Shown here piece after piece: positions 27,707-36,159 of a stretch of 47,958 bases of DNA. The stretch comes from a bacterium. GTDB lineage: Bacteria; Fidelibacterota; Marinisomatia; Marinisomatales; UBA1611. How positions within the stretch are numbered: the stretch's first letter is position 1; each line of letters starts with the position of its first letter. Location: assembly GCA_004321745.1 (NCBI GenBank), contig SGYO01000002.1:1-47958 (forward strand). The letters run 5' to 3'. The notes below the pieces were generated by a model that was given only the letters and a program-made list of their open reading frames with translations, was not told the DNA's origin and ran no database searches. The position numbers and the translations under genes were made by a program.

Positions 27707-27847
27707 TTAATTACCTTGTTCTTTTAATAACGGATTATGTAACCCGTATAAACTCCTCTCGTTCATTTCATATTTTTTAATACGACTAATTGCACGCATA
27801 ACTATTAATGAATTTTCTCTTTGCTTTTTATTTTTTAATCTAAACAT
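27707..27847 (-). CDS. Possible 46-aa leader ORF of the lexA operon
   Basis: An ATG-started ORF of 46 codons occupies the space between the lexA promoter and lexA, ending 11 nt before the lexA ATG. The product is basic and polar (MFRLKNKKQREN at the start, LLKEQGN at the end), with no signal peptide or known domain. GAG lies 8 nt before its ATG, a weak ribosome-binding site. Support is its position and the way it fills the leader; coding is not proven. It could be a small co-regulated protein or a translated leader that aids lexA translation. Confidence 0.4.
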   Translation of the reverse strand: MFRLKNKKQRENSLIVMRAISRIKKYEMNERSLYGLHNPLLKEQGN

Positions 27848-27855
27848 TTTATATA

Positions 27856-27875
27856 CTCGTAAGTTGCTCGTAAGT
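27856..27875 (-). promoter_or_regulatory. Direct-repeat operator, probable LexA (SOS) box
   Basis: The sequence CTCGTAAGT occurs twice (27856-27864 and 27867-27875) with a period of 11 bp, one helical turn (read ACTTACGAG on the transcribed strand). It lies just downstream of the -10 element, over the expected transcription start of the lexA operon. Direct-repeat SOS boxes are known in some phyla. Assignment to LexA is inferred from position. Confidence 0.5.
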
Positions 27876-27877
27876 AT

Positions 27878-27905
27878 TTTATAAAAGAATATTGATATAA
27901 GTCAA
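27878..27905 (-). promoter_or_regulatory. Predicted sigma-70-type promoter of the lexA operon
   Basis: On the minus strand TTGACT (-35, 27905-27900) and TATAAA (-10, 27883-27878) are separated by 16 bp. Transcription would start about 27871, inside the direct repeat, leaving a leader of roughly 24 nt before the 46-codon ORF. Confidence 0.5.
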
Positions 27906-27918
27906 CTACTGAAATGAT

Positions 27919-28146
27919 CTAAACTATATTATTGTTTATAAGATCGTCTATTTCGCTATGTTCAGGAAACCGACCGAGAGATTTTTTAGAGAAGATAAGC
28001 TTTTCATCAAGGCGCACCTCAAATACACCTCCACCACTTGAAATAAGTTCTACTTGAGCGTCATACTTACCCTTTAAATATTCTTCCAAACTGGAGGCTT
28101 TAGGTAAATAGTTTCAAACGTTACAATATTCTATAGATATTTTCAT
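27919..28146 (-). CDS. SelW/Rdx-family selenoprotein with in-frame UGA (Cys-Asn-Val-Sec)
   Basis: The minus strand from ATG 28146 to TAG 27921-27919 encodes 75 residues if the TGA at 28116-28114 (codon 11) is read as selenocysteine. The N-terminus is MKISIEYCNV-U-NYLPKAS. The redox motif is C-x-x-U directly after the first strand, where SelW/SelT/SelH (Rdx) proteins carry CxxU or CxxC. The rest is an intact Rdx fold: VELISSGGGVFEV, then KLIFSKKSLGRFPE. After the UGA, UCCA-GUU-UGGA forms a small hairpin with G first in the loop, about 20 nt downstream. A further UUACCU/GGGUAA pairing could enclose it, as in bacterial SECIS elements. The frame is unbroken otherwise. It lies 36 nt after the PAP2 gene. 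A nonsense mutation in a Cys version is the alternative. Confidence 0.85.
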
Positions 28147-28182
28147 AATATTTATTTTATATGTGCTTTATATTAATTAAAA

Positions 28183-28992
28183 CTAATAGGCTAAGCGAGT
28201 TTTAATTTTACCAGTTGGTTGTAATATGAAAGATAGATTTACTTTATTATTATTTTTTGTGTACCACTTAGGAACAAGTACCCCGATTGCACTACCCACT
28301 AGATAACCAGCTACTACGTCTGAAAAAAAATGTTTACCTGCATCATAACGACAATACGCTGTATATGCAGGAACTAAAAATGCTGATGCCCATAAATACG
28401 GTGAAATGTTGCTTCTAGGTCTATAATCCTCATACATACTAGCCATTAGAAACCATGAAACTGCAGAAATAGATGTATGCCCAGAAAAAAAACTTTTTCT
28501 ATTATCTTTTTTCAATTTATAATTATTCGATGCATTGTCTGCGTACAAATATGGTCGCGGCCGACCTACTAATACTTTAGTGAAATTTGTAAAACCTAAG
28601 GTTAAAAAAAGACTCTGAGCCCAAACAAGAGAGAAATTGCGATAATCGCTTCTAATTTCTTGATCGAACATCAATAATCCAGGTACAGCAATACTAGAAA
28701 ATAATAATAGATCACTCATTTTTATACTGCCCACATTCCAATTATCTATTGCCCTAGAATCATAATCAGGTACGTCACTAGGTTTTAAACCAGCTATCTC
28801 ACTTAAATCCATCGGCGTATAGTCCATTAGCATAGAGCCTAATAACAATCCGCCACTAATACCTGCAATTTTCATATCCAGGTCTCTTGATATATTATAC
28901 GGGGTGTTGTTTTTTCCCTCCCCTTTAACTAAAACGGATAAAATAGCTACAAGAAGGAATACTCTTTGTGCCAGCTTAATTATCATGCGCAT
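28183..28992 (-). CDS. PAP2-family phosphatase
   Basis: The 269-residue protein carries the three acid-phosphatase motifs of the PAP2 superfamily: K-x6-RP (Lys139 to Pro147, KVLVGRPRP), FSGH (169-172, Phe in place of the usual Pro) and R-x5-H-x3-D (Arg215, His221, Asp225 in CRYDAGKHFFSD). An N-terminal signal or anchor segment (about 7-23) and further hydrophobic helices place it in the membrane with the active site outside. Likely substrates are lipid phosphates such as undecaprenyl pyrophosphate or phosphatidic acid. A second ATG two codons in is possible. It diverges from lysA, with 154 nt between. Confidence 0.9.
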   Translation of the reverse strand: MRMIIKLAQRVFLLVAILSVLVKGEGKNNTPYNISRDLDMKIAGISGGLLLGSMLMDYTPMDLSEIAGLKPSDVPDYDSRAIDNWNVGSIKMSDLLLFSSIAVPGLLMFDQEIRSDYRNFSLVWAQSLFLTLGFTNFTKVLVGRPRPYLYADNASNNYKLKKDNRKSFFSGHTSISAVSWFLMASMYEDYRPRSNISPYLWASAFLVPAYTAYCRYDAGKHFFSDVVAGYLVGSAIGVLVPKWYTKNNNKVNLSFILQPTGKIKTRLAY

Positions 28993-29033
28993 GATTCCAT
29001 AATATTTACGTTATAATATTACGCTACTCAATT

Positions 29034-29052
29034 AAAACATTGTTAATGTTTT
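29034..29052. repeat. 8-bp inverted repeat between PAP2 and lysA genes
   Basis: AAAACATT-gtt-AATGTTTT is a perfect inverted repeat in the divergent promoter region. It could be an operator serving either gene. Nothing else supports a specific regulator. Confidence 0.3.
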
Positions 29053-29146
29053 CATCCTTTGCGAAAGCAAAAAAGCTCTAGCATTTAATCTTTAACTGTC
29101 CAAAAAATTTTAAGTAAAATTCGTATATACAATAATACATACAAAA

Positions 29147-30400
29147 ATGATTAATCACCATCTATCAAACATTATTTCACAGACAAAATTATTAGAAGAA
29201 CTTGCAGATCAATATGGCACGCCCACTTATGTCTACTCGAAAAGCAGGTTAGAGCATAATATTAGTGAATTGCTGAAAGCGATAAGTATGAGTTTTGCTA
29301 ACTACCAGATATACTATGCCGTAAAAGCAAATAGCAACATTAACATTATTAAAATACTTAAAAATAAATTTAATGACCTGGGATGTGACTGTTCTAGTCC
29401 AGGGGAACTATTTGCAGCAGAAAAAGCAAACGTTAGCATGTCAGACTGCGTTTACACGGGTAATTATGAGTCAATAGAAGACCTTAAGACCGCATTGAAT
29501 GCAGGAGCAGAAATTAATTTGGATGACTTAAATTCTTTTAATAGGCTGAAAACAATTGGAGTGCCTGAATACGTGAGCTTCAGACTAAACCCAGGAAAAG
29601 GACATGGACAATTTAAAGGCATTATAACAGGCGGAAAAGATTCAAAATTTGGCATTCCAAAAGAAGATATTGTTAAAGCATATAAAGCAGCAAAAAGTTT
29701 TGGAGTAAAAAGATTTGGACTTCAATGCCACGCTGGATCTTCTACACTTGATGCGGATACATTCAGTGATATAACCGAACAAATATTAAAATCTGCAAGA
29801 GAGGTCGAAGATTCTTTAGAACAAAAACTAGAAAAGATTAGTATCGGAAGTGGATTTGGGATCCCTTATCGAGATGAGGAAAAGCCTCTAAACCTTCAAA
29901 AATTATTTAAAAATATAAATCTAGTATTTAAAGGTTACTACGGAGACGATAATAAAAATTGGCCAACACTATGTATTGAGCCAGGAAGAATATTAGTTGC
30001 TGATACTGGATTCATACTAACTAGAGTAACTGGAACTAAGTCTTCTTATAAACAATTTATTGGCCTTGATGCAGGAATGGAAACATTAATGCGACCAGCT
30101 CTGTATGGAGCTTTCCATCGAGTGCAAAAAATCGGTGAAAACGATGGTGAAACTCTTAAGTACGATATTACAGGAAGAATATGCGAAAATACAGACCGCA
30201 TATCCAAAGATCACAATATGCCAACTATAAATGAAGAGGAGTTATGTGCGATAATGGATAGTGGAGCATATGGGTACTCAATGTCACATAATTTTAATAC
30301 AAGGCCACGTCCAGCAGAGGTTTTAATTGATGAAGAAAAATTAATCTTAATCAGAAAAAGAGAATCAATCGAAGACATATTTAGAGGATGCAATGTGTAA
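29147..30400 (+). CDS. lysA: Diaminopimelate decarboxylase
   Basis: LysA makes lysine from meso-diaminopimelate, a cell-wall precursor. It is a fold-III PLP enzyme: the PLP lysine is Lys60 in YYAVKANSN, the glycine-rich phosphate site is ISIGSGFGIPY, and CIEPGRILVAD and RICENTDRI supply the usual later motifs. The Cys in CENTD is the substrate-binding residue at the dimer interface. The 417 residues are normal for the family. It overlaps the next gene by 8 nt (ATGTGTAA), so a cell-wall themed operon follows. Other fold-III decarboxylases are possible but fit less well. Confidence 0.92.
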   Translation: MINHHLSNIISQTKLLEELADQYGTPTYVYSKSRLEHNISELLKAISMSFANYQIYYAVKANSNINIIKILKNKFNDLGCDCSSPGELFAAEKANVSMSDCVYTGNYESIEDLKTALNAGAEINLDDLNSFNRLKTIGVPEYVSFRLNPGKGHGQFKGIITGGKDSKFGIPKEDIVKAYKAAKSFGVKRFGLQCHAGSSTLDADTFSDITEQILKSAREVEDSLEQKLEKISIGSGFGIPYRDEEKPLNLQKLFKNINLVFKGYYGDDNKNWPTLCIEPGRILVADTGFILTRVTGTKSSYKQFIGLDAGMETLMRPALYGAFHRVQKIGENDGETLKYDITGRICENTDRISKDHNMPTINEEELCAIMDSGAYGYSMSHNFNTRPRPAEVLIDEEKLILIRKRESIEDIFRGCNV

Positions 30401-32831
30401 AAAAATATTGATTCTTTATTTTTTAATTATACAATCTTTGCTTTCTCAACATTATCAAAGTATTCATCAGCAGCAATTAGAGTATTACAACGCCAATTAT
30501 GTAATGCTCGAAAGAACTGACACTAACATTGTAATAAATCCAATTTCTAACAGGACAAGAAACCCATCTAGAGAGGTATTTGGCTATCACCCATATTGGA
30601 TGGGTACAGCATGGACGAGTTATAATTTTAATTTGATTTCTACACTAGCTTACTTTAGCGCGGAAGTAACATCTACAGGTGGGCTTAGCAATTTACATGG
30701 GTGGCCAGTTGCTAGTTTAATTAATGAAGCTCATGAGCATGGAACAAAAGTTGTATTATGTGCAACTCTATTTAATAGTAGCGATATTATAACGTTATTA
30801 AGCAGCGCTCAATACAGACAGAACCTAATCGATAATTTACTGTCTCAAGTTCAAGCGGGTAACGCTGACGGTGTAAACATTGACTTCGAATCATTCCCAG
30901 CATCACAACGAAATAACATGGTCACTTTCATAACAGACCTCACAGAAGCTTTCCACACTGCAATCCCTGGATCTCAAGTTACATTAGCAATGCCTCCTGT
31001 TGATTGGAGCAACGCGTGGGATTATAATGCACTAGCCTCAATAAGCGATGGATTATTTATCATGGGTTATAATTACCATTACAGCGGCAGCTCTACAACA
31101 GGGCCAAACTCTCCACTCTCAGGACCAGGTTACACGTTAACTTGGACAGTTTTAGATTATTTAAATAAAACAAACTTTCAAGCTGACAAACTCATTCTTG
31201 GCATTCCTTATTATGGATTTGAATGGCCCAGCGCTTCGAATGCATCTGGTGCAACCACAAATGGAACAGGAAGTCCAAAATTTTATTCTGAGATTGAGGG
31301 ACTTGCTCAGTCATATGGTAAATTATGGCACTCGACTTCACAAACACCTTGGTACCATTATAACAACAATGGCTGGAACCAAGGATGGTACGATGATAGC
31401 TTATCTCTATCGTTGAAATATGATTTTGCTTTATTTAATGATCTCAAAGGCGTAGGTATATGGGCTCTTGGATATGACGATGGTCGACCTGAATTATGGG
31501 AATTATTACATGCTAAGTTTGGAGATACTGCGCCACCGACAAAGCCATCAAATTTGTATATGAAGAACATTGGCCAAGGTTCAATTAAAATAGATTTTAC
31601 TGGATCTGAAAACGCATCTAATTTCATGGTTTTGCGAGGCTATCTAGATGTTGTTGGTGGCTTAGATACAGTTGGAATATTCTCTGAAAGGCCTATAATA
31701 ATTGATAATCTTGTAGAAGGTGACTCTTACTTCCTTAGCGTAGTAGCAAGAAATTCACTTGGTAGCAGTGAACCGACAGAAATGCTTGGTGTTATACCAT
31801 CAAGTGATGATGTTAAAGCATTAATTGTGAATGGATTTGATCGAGTCAATGGAACGAATAACACCTTTGATTTCATTCGTCAGCATGGAAGCGCACTTCA
31901 TACTCATGGTATCTCATTTGATGCTACTTCAAATGAGGCTGTAGTCAGCCAGCAGATTGACCTTTTAGATTATCAATTTATCGATTGGATCCTTGGAGAA
32001 GAAGGCACATCCACGAACGTATTTTCATATAGTGAGCAAAATAAAATTATTGAATATTTAGAATCAGGAAAATTTTTGTTTATTTCTGGCTCAGAAATAG
32101 GCTATGATCTTGAAGCACAAGGCAGTGATACAGACAAAGATTTTTATCAAAACTATTTAAAAGCAGATTACATTTCAGATGCAGCTGGCGGGCATCAAGG
32201 AGTGTACAGCGGCTATGGTCTTTCAAATACAATATTTGATGGTATAGATAACATAAACTATGATAATGGAAGTCAAGGAACGTACAATGTAGATTGGCCT
32301 GATGGTATTAAACCTATAGGCGGAGCTTCGCATTGCGCAGCTTTCACTAATACTGATTATAATACTGCTGGCGGTATGGGTATTGAATACGAAGGCACTT
32401 TTGGTTTTAGCAATCAAACAGGAGGTATTGTGTACCTATCAGTAGGATTCGAGGCGATTTATCCTGAGACTAAAAGAAATGATTTAATGCTTAGAATAAT
32501 AAATAAATATGAGTCCCAGCTTAACACATCTGATGAAATTGATATTCACCCATCAGATTTAAAAATAAATAGCATTTATCCAAACCCTTCAAATAATTCC
32601 ATGACTATTTCATTTTCAGTTTTATCTCAACGATCTCCAATTGAAATAAGTATTAGAAACATACTTGGCCAACAAATGTATAAAAAATCTATCATGCCTA
32701 GATCTAGAAATGTCAATTGGACTTGGAATGGCAATGATGATAAAGGTTATAACGCACCGTCAGGAACATATTTCATCTCTTTATCTCAAAAAAATATTAG
32801 CAAGACTAAAAAAATTACATTACTTAAGTGA
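30393..32831 (+). CDS. GH18 glycoside hydrolase with fibronectin-like and T9SS sorting domains
   Basis: This 812-residue secreted enzyme has a signal peptide ending about residue 19 and a GH18 barrel (about 61-380) of the YaaH-like kind. The catalytic motif is DGVNIDFE with Glu166 as acid. A fibronectin type III-like domain follows (about 385-475), then a region of about 230 residues like those found in T9SS-exported enzymes. The C-terminal sorting domain has IYPNPSNNSM, WTWNGNDDKG and KKITLLK. GH18 enzymes cut chitin or peptidoglycan glycans. AGAGG precedes the ATG by 5 nt within lysA. The neighbours (LysA, muramidase) favour peptidoglycan as substrate, by inference. Confidence 0.88.
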   Translation: MCKKILILYFLIIQSLLSQHYQSIHQQQLEYYNANYVMLERTDTNIVINPISNRTRNPSREVFGYHPYWMGTAWTSYNFNLISTLAYFSAEVTSTGGLSNLHGWPVASLINEAHEHGTKVVLCATLFNSSDIITLLSSAQYRQNLIDNLLSQVQAGNADGVNIDFESFPASQRNNMVTFITDLTEAFHTAIPGSQVTLAMPPVDWSNAWDYNALASISDGLFIMGYNYHYSGSSTTGPNSPLSGPGYTLTWTVLDYLNKTNFQADKLILGIPYYGFEWPSASNASGATTNGTGSPKFYSEIEGLAQSYGKLWHSTSQTPWYHYNNNGWNQGWYDDSLSLSLKYDFALFNDLKGVGIWALGYDDGRPELWELLHAKFGDTAPPTKPSNLYMKNIGQGSIKIDFTGSENASNFMVLRGYLDVVGGLDTVGIFSERPIIIDNLVEGDSYFLSVVARNSLGSSEPTEMLGVIPSSDDVKALIVNGFDRVNGTNNTFDFIRQHGSALHTHGISFDATSNEAVVSQQIDLLDYQFIDWILGEEGTSTNVFSYSEQNKIIEYLESGKFLFISGSEIGYDLEAQGSDTDKDFYQNYLKADYISDAAGGHQGVYSGYGLSNTIFDGIDNINYDNGSQGTYNVDWPDGIKPIGGASHCAAFTNTDYNTAGGMGIEYEGTFGFSNQTGGIVYLSVGFEAIYPETKRNDLMLRIINKYESQLNTSDEIDIHPSDLKINSIYPNPSNNSMTISFSVLSQRSPIEISIRNILGQQMYKKSIMPRSRNVNWTWNGNDDKGYNAPSGTYFISLSQKNISKTKKITLLK

Positions 32832-34135
32832 TTCATTTATCCAAAATATTACTATTTAGCTATATCACATTAGTTTTTATAAACTGCCAACAAACTAAAA
32901 ATAAAAGTGAGAATGAGCAAATACCCAATGCACAATATCAAAACTTCGCACCGTCTTACATTAAAGGAATTCATCAAACACAATCACTCTATTATAAAAA
33001 TAAGTCAGAGCCAATTAAGGAGAAATTGACTGTATTAAATGGCATTGATGTTTTACTTGAGAAAAAACTTCACTTTATTAAATCTAGAAAAATTGCACTT
33101 GTGACAAACCACAGCGGCATAGACAAAAATTCAATCCCAAACTACAAGAGGTTGATGGAAGTCGAAGATGTTGAATTAAAGGTAATTTTTTCTCCAGAAC
33201 ATGGATTGTTTGGAGAGTCAGAAGCTGGAGAAAAAATAAACTACTCTAACATAGATGAGCTTCCGAGAGTAATTAGTTTATATGGTGGAACAAGAAAACC
33301 AAGCGCTGAAATGCTAGAAGATGTAAATCTTATCATTTATGATATACAAGATATCGGCGCACGTTTTTACACATACATTTCTACATTAGGTATGGTAATG
33401 GAGGCAGCAGCTGAACTAGATATTCCAGTATTAGTTTTAGACAGGCCTAATCCAATAAGAGGAGATATTATAGAGGGGCCTTTACTTGATATCAAATATC
33501 AGTCTTTCGTTGGATACTACCCTATTCCAACTAGATATGGTGGAACAGTAGGCGAACTAGCAAATAAGATCATAGAAAATAAATGGATCTCACCCCATCC
33601 AGAACTTGAAGTAATTAAGATGGAAGGGTGGCAGTCAAATGCCTGGTACGATCAAACTGACCTACCATGGATTCCGCCCTCTCCAAACATACCAGATCTT
33701 AAAACTGCCATAATATACCCGGGAATGTGTCTGTTTGAAGGTACAAATATCAGTGAGGGTAGAGGAACACCAAATCCATTTAAATGGATAGGTGCTCCTT
33801 GGATTGATAAGAAGAAATTATCACAAACATTAAATAATTTTAAGCTGCCCGGCGTTGTCTTTGTACCAAAAAGCTTTACCCCAATCCGAATACCAGGTAA
33901 ATCAGAAAACCCAAAATTTAAAGATCAAAAATGCAATGGCATCGAAGTTTGGATCACAGATCGTGATAAATACAAGAGCATTGATGTTGGAGTACTAACT
34001 TTGTATACGATCTATAATATGTATCCAGATAAAATAAAAATCCGAGAAAGCGGACTAAAAAGATTATGGGGTAGTAATACGCTATATGAAAAACTTACTC
34101 GCGGCGTCACAGCTCAAGATATTTTAAAATATTAA
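32828..34135 (+). CDS. DUF1343/NamZ-type exo-beta-N-acetylmuramidase lipoprotein
   Basis: The 435-residue protein matches DUF1343 (NamZ, exo-acting N-acetylmuramidase) over about residues 65-435. Marks include KIALVTNHSGID, FSPEHGLFGESEAGE, IYDIQDIGARFYTYISTLG, VLDRPNPI and FEGTNISEGRGTPNPF. A signal with lipobox-like VFINC (Cys20) precedes it, so it is probably a periplasmic lipoprotein. NamZ trims MurNAc from peptidoglycan fragments during recycling. The start is GTG, overlapping the GH18 stop (GTGA). The gene ends 4 nt before the metal exporter. Confidence 0.92.
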   Translation: MIHLSKILLFSYITLVFINCQQTKNKSENEQIPNAQYQNFAPSYIKGIHQTQSLYYKNKSEPIKEKLTVLNGIDVLLEKKLHFIKSRKIALVTNHSGIDKNSIPNYKRLMEVEDVELKVIFSPEHGLFGESEAGEKINYSNIDELPRVISLYGGTRKPSAEMLEDVNLIIYDIQDIGARFYTYISTLGMVMEAAAELDIPVLVLDRPNPIRGDIIEGPLLDIKYQSFVGYYPIPTRYGGTVGELANKIIENKWISPHPELEVIKMEGWQSNAWYDQTDLPWIPPSPNIPDLKTAIIYPGMCLFEGTNISEGRGTPNPFKWIGAPWIDKKKLSQTLNNFKLPGVVFVPKSFTPIRIPGKSENPKFKDQKCNGIEVWITDRDKYKSIDVGVLTLYTIYNMYPDKIKIRESGLKRLWGSNTLYEKLTRGVTAQDILKY

Positions 34136-34139
34136 TTTA

Positions 34140-34814
34140 ATGGGTGACTCATTAACAATAACATCTATTTTTTTATTAGGATGCTTACATGCTTTAGAGC
34201 CCGGCCATGGTAAGACTTTCCTTTTGGCATACACTATTGGTGGAAAATTAGATTTTCAAAAGATAGCACTTTTAACACTCAGCTTATTAGTTTCCCATTT
34301 TTTTGTACTGACTATTATAGCAATAATTTTCAACTTAGTACTTACTGAAGTTGCAAACTCAATTTTACATGAATTCTCTCATTGGTTAGCGCCAGGAATT
34401 ATAATCAGTTTTGGATCATACGTACTCCTGAAGGCAATGTACAAAACAGGCCATATTCATACAGATGACTGTGGGCATGATCATGGAAACTTTGGAGATT
34501 CAAAGGTAGAAAACCCAATCACGGTAGGTATATTAACAGGAATATTGCCATGCGCTTCTTCTTTAGCTGTAGTCATGATGACAGGAATGACTCCATCAAT
34601 AATATCTATAATTCGTTTCATATTGATTTATGTACTAGGGATAGCTCTAATATTATTTTTGATCGTTTTGACATTTAATTTCACAAAAAACATAGTTATA
34701 GAAAAATTTAATAATTTGAAAATCAATATTAACCAGGAGTTATTAAGTGGATGCCTGATTCTAGGTGTTGGTTTTATTTACTTGGCATACAACCTGACAG
34801 GGCACTCACATTAA
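34140..34814 (+). CDS. RcnA/NicO-like nickel/cobalt transporter
   Basis: This 224-residue membrane protein has about six helices. The first carries HALEPGHGKT (17-26), the signature of the RcnA/NicO metal transporters. A later helix has GILPCASSLAVV, equivalent to the second conserved block. Between them lies a metal-binding loop rich in histidine (HIHTDDCGHDHGN), as in RcnA, and the C-terminus ends GHSH. Export of nickel or cobalt is most likely; uptake is possible within the family. It is the last gene of the lysA operon and convergent with the amidase gene. Confidence 0.82.
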   Translation: MGDSLTITSIFLLGCLHALEPGHGKTFLLAYTIGGKLDFQKIALLTLSLLVSHFFVLTIIAIIFNLVLTEVANSILHEFSHWLAPGIIISFGSYVLLKAMYKTGHIHTDDCGHDHGNFGDSKVENPITVGILTGILPCASSLAVVMMTGMTPSIISIIRFILIYVLGIALILFLIVLTFNFTKNIVIEKFNNLKININQELLSGCLILGVGFIYLAYNLTGHSH

Positions 34815-34826
34815 AAGGGCTCAATC

Positions 34827-34847
34827 ATTTTATTTTTTTAATAAAAT
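34827..34847. terminator. AT-rich hairpin between convergent genes
   Basis: ATTTTATT-ttttt-AATAAAAT is a perfect 8-bp inverted repeat at the meeting point of the metal-transporter and amidase genes. It overlaps the last codons of the latter. It could act weakly as a bidirectional terminator, but the stem has no G-C pairs. Confidence 0.3.
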
Positions 34848-36119
34848 CATTTTTATGGGTTCAACATTTTCTGATGGAGAAGGTTTAGCAAAATAAACAC
34901 CTGAACCTAATTTTTTACCATTTAAATCTTTTCCATCCCAAACAAATTCTAAACGTCCAGAAGAGGCATCTACTCTTTCAACCATATTTACTTTTCTACC
35001 TAAAATATCATAAATGTTCATTTTAAAATCCATCTTATCCTTCAATTCAAAACTAAATGTAACTGCATTAAAGAACGGGTTTGGATATGGATCTTTAAAA
35101 ATTGATATTGGTGGTATTTCAAAGTAATCTTGGATGAAATCAAATATCTCAGCTCGATATCTTGGAAGTTCAATCCATACATTATCTCCAGGGCATGATG
35201 TAGTCCCGAAGTAATCACGATGACCTAGTAATAATGATGGGTTTTGTCCATATGTATCTGAAATCCACGAAAACAGCCTTACTATAGCTTCTCTACTTTC
35301 AGGAGTTATTTCTTGCGTGCATGAGTATGATGTTTCAGGAGGGTGATAACATCCTAACAAACAAACTCCTATATTCCCTGTGTTTGCTCCGCCAACATGA
35401 GCACCAATAACTGTTTCAGGCCTTCCTTGATATATATTACCAGCCCTATCCACAAGGAAATGATAACCAATATCATTCCATCCTCTACCATTTTGATGAA
35501 AATCTTGAATCCAATAAACTTGATTTTTACCTTCTTCTAAATCATCAGCACTGCAACACGCAGCATGATGAAGTGTAAGTTTATCAAAATACGGGTGATA
35601 ACTGTATGCTCCCTTTGAATCTTCAGCTCCCCACTCTTCTCTACTAATGATAGTTGGCTTTGGTATGGCCCCAGATACTATTTCCATTTTTTTTGCTAGA
35701 CCAGGTAGCTCATCCTCAATTGGGAATATTATTATGGAGTTAATATCAATAGAACCGACAGCAACGACCCTGTAGGAAAATGAAAAAGGTAGACTTTTTA
35801 AATCTTTTAGAAAAGTTGCGATAATACTGCCATCATTAGGCTGAGAGAATAAATTTCCATTTATTGTGGTATCAATGTTTCCATCATTAACAATAAATAG
35901 TACACTTTCAATATTATCTCCAAAAATTTCAATTGCTGCACCTTCAATTGTTTGATCAATTAAGGGAGACTCCCCTTCTACAACTAAAAGACCTAGACTG
36001 TCTCTTGAGCTAAATACTGGATTTCTGTCAACACTTAATCCAATATCGTCAAGCTGAGCCGAAATTTTTTGGGGAATAATGAATGCAATTAATAAAAAGA
36101 AAAAAGCTCTATAAATCAT
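34830..36119 (-). CDS. Secreted N-acetylmuramoyl-L-alanine amidase (PGRP/Amidase_2) with sorting domain
   Basis: The protein is about 429 residues with a signal peptide (MIYRAFFFLLIAFIIPQKISA). A PGRP-type amidase domain covers about 155-320, then a T9SS-type C-terminal domain (PYPNPFFNAV, FVWDGKDLNGKK, GSGVYFAK, ending ILLKK). Zinc ligands are His184 (LHHAA), His300 (LLGHRD) and Cys309 (TSCPGD). Such enzymes cut the amide between MurNAc and the stem peptide. The ATG at 36119 gives a normal signal peptide; a TTG 27 nt upstream would add nine residues. It follows the PorV-like gene closely, and its sorting domain makes it a plausible cargo of that protein. Confidence 0.9.
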   Translation of the reverse strand: MIYRAFFFLLIAFIIPQKISAQLDDIGLSVDRNPVFSSRDSLGLLVVEGESPLIDQTIEGAAIEIFGDNIESVLFIVNDGNIDTTINGNLFSQPNDGSIIATFLKDLKSLPFSFSYRVVAVGSIDINSIIIFPIEDELPGLAKKMEIVSGAIPKPTIISREEWGAEDSKGAYSYHPYFDKLTLHHAACCSADDLEEGKNQVYWIQDFHQNGRGWNDIGYHFLVDRAGNIYQGRPETVIGAHVGGANTGNIGVCLLGCYHPPETSYSCTQEITPESREAIVRLFSWISDTYGQNPSLLLGHRDYFGTTSCPGDNVWIELPRYRAEIFDFIQDYFEIPPISIFKDPYPNPFFNAVTFSFELKDKMDFKMNIYDILGRKVNMVERVDASSGRLEFVWDGKDLNGKKLGSGVYFAKPSPSENVEPIKMILLKK

Positions 36120-36159
36120 AGAGTAACGAAAAAAAAGATTATACAATTAAAAAGTCGGT

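Noticed and set aside
28114-28116. UGA read as tryptophan through an alternative genetic code
   Set aside because: TGA ends many genes here, often in ATGA overlaps (for example 521, 7064, 11174, 37194), so the code is standard and only this UGA needs special decoding.
29058-29071. Small TTTGC-GAAA-GCAAA hairpin in the PAP2-lysA intergenic region
   Set aside because: Five base pairs with a GNRA loop can arise by chance in AT-rich DNA. It has no U-tract and no link to a known riboswitch or RNA.
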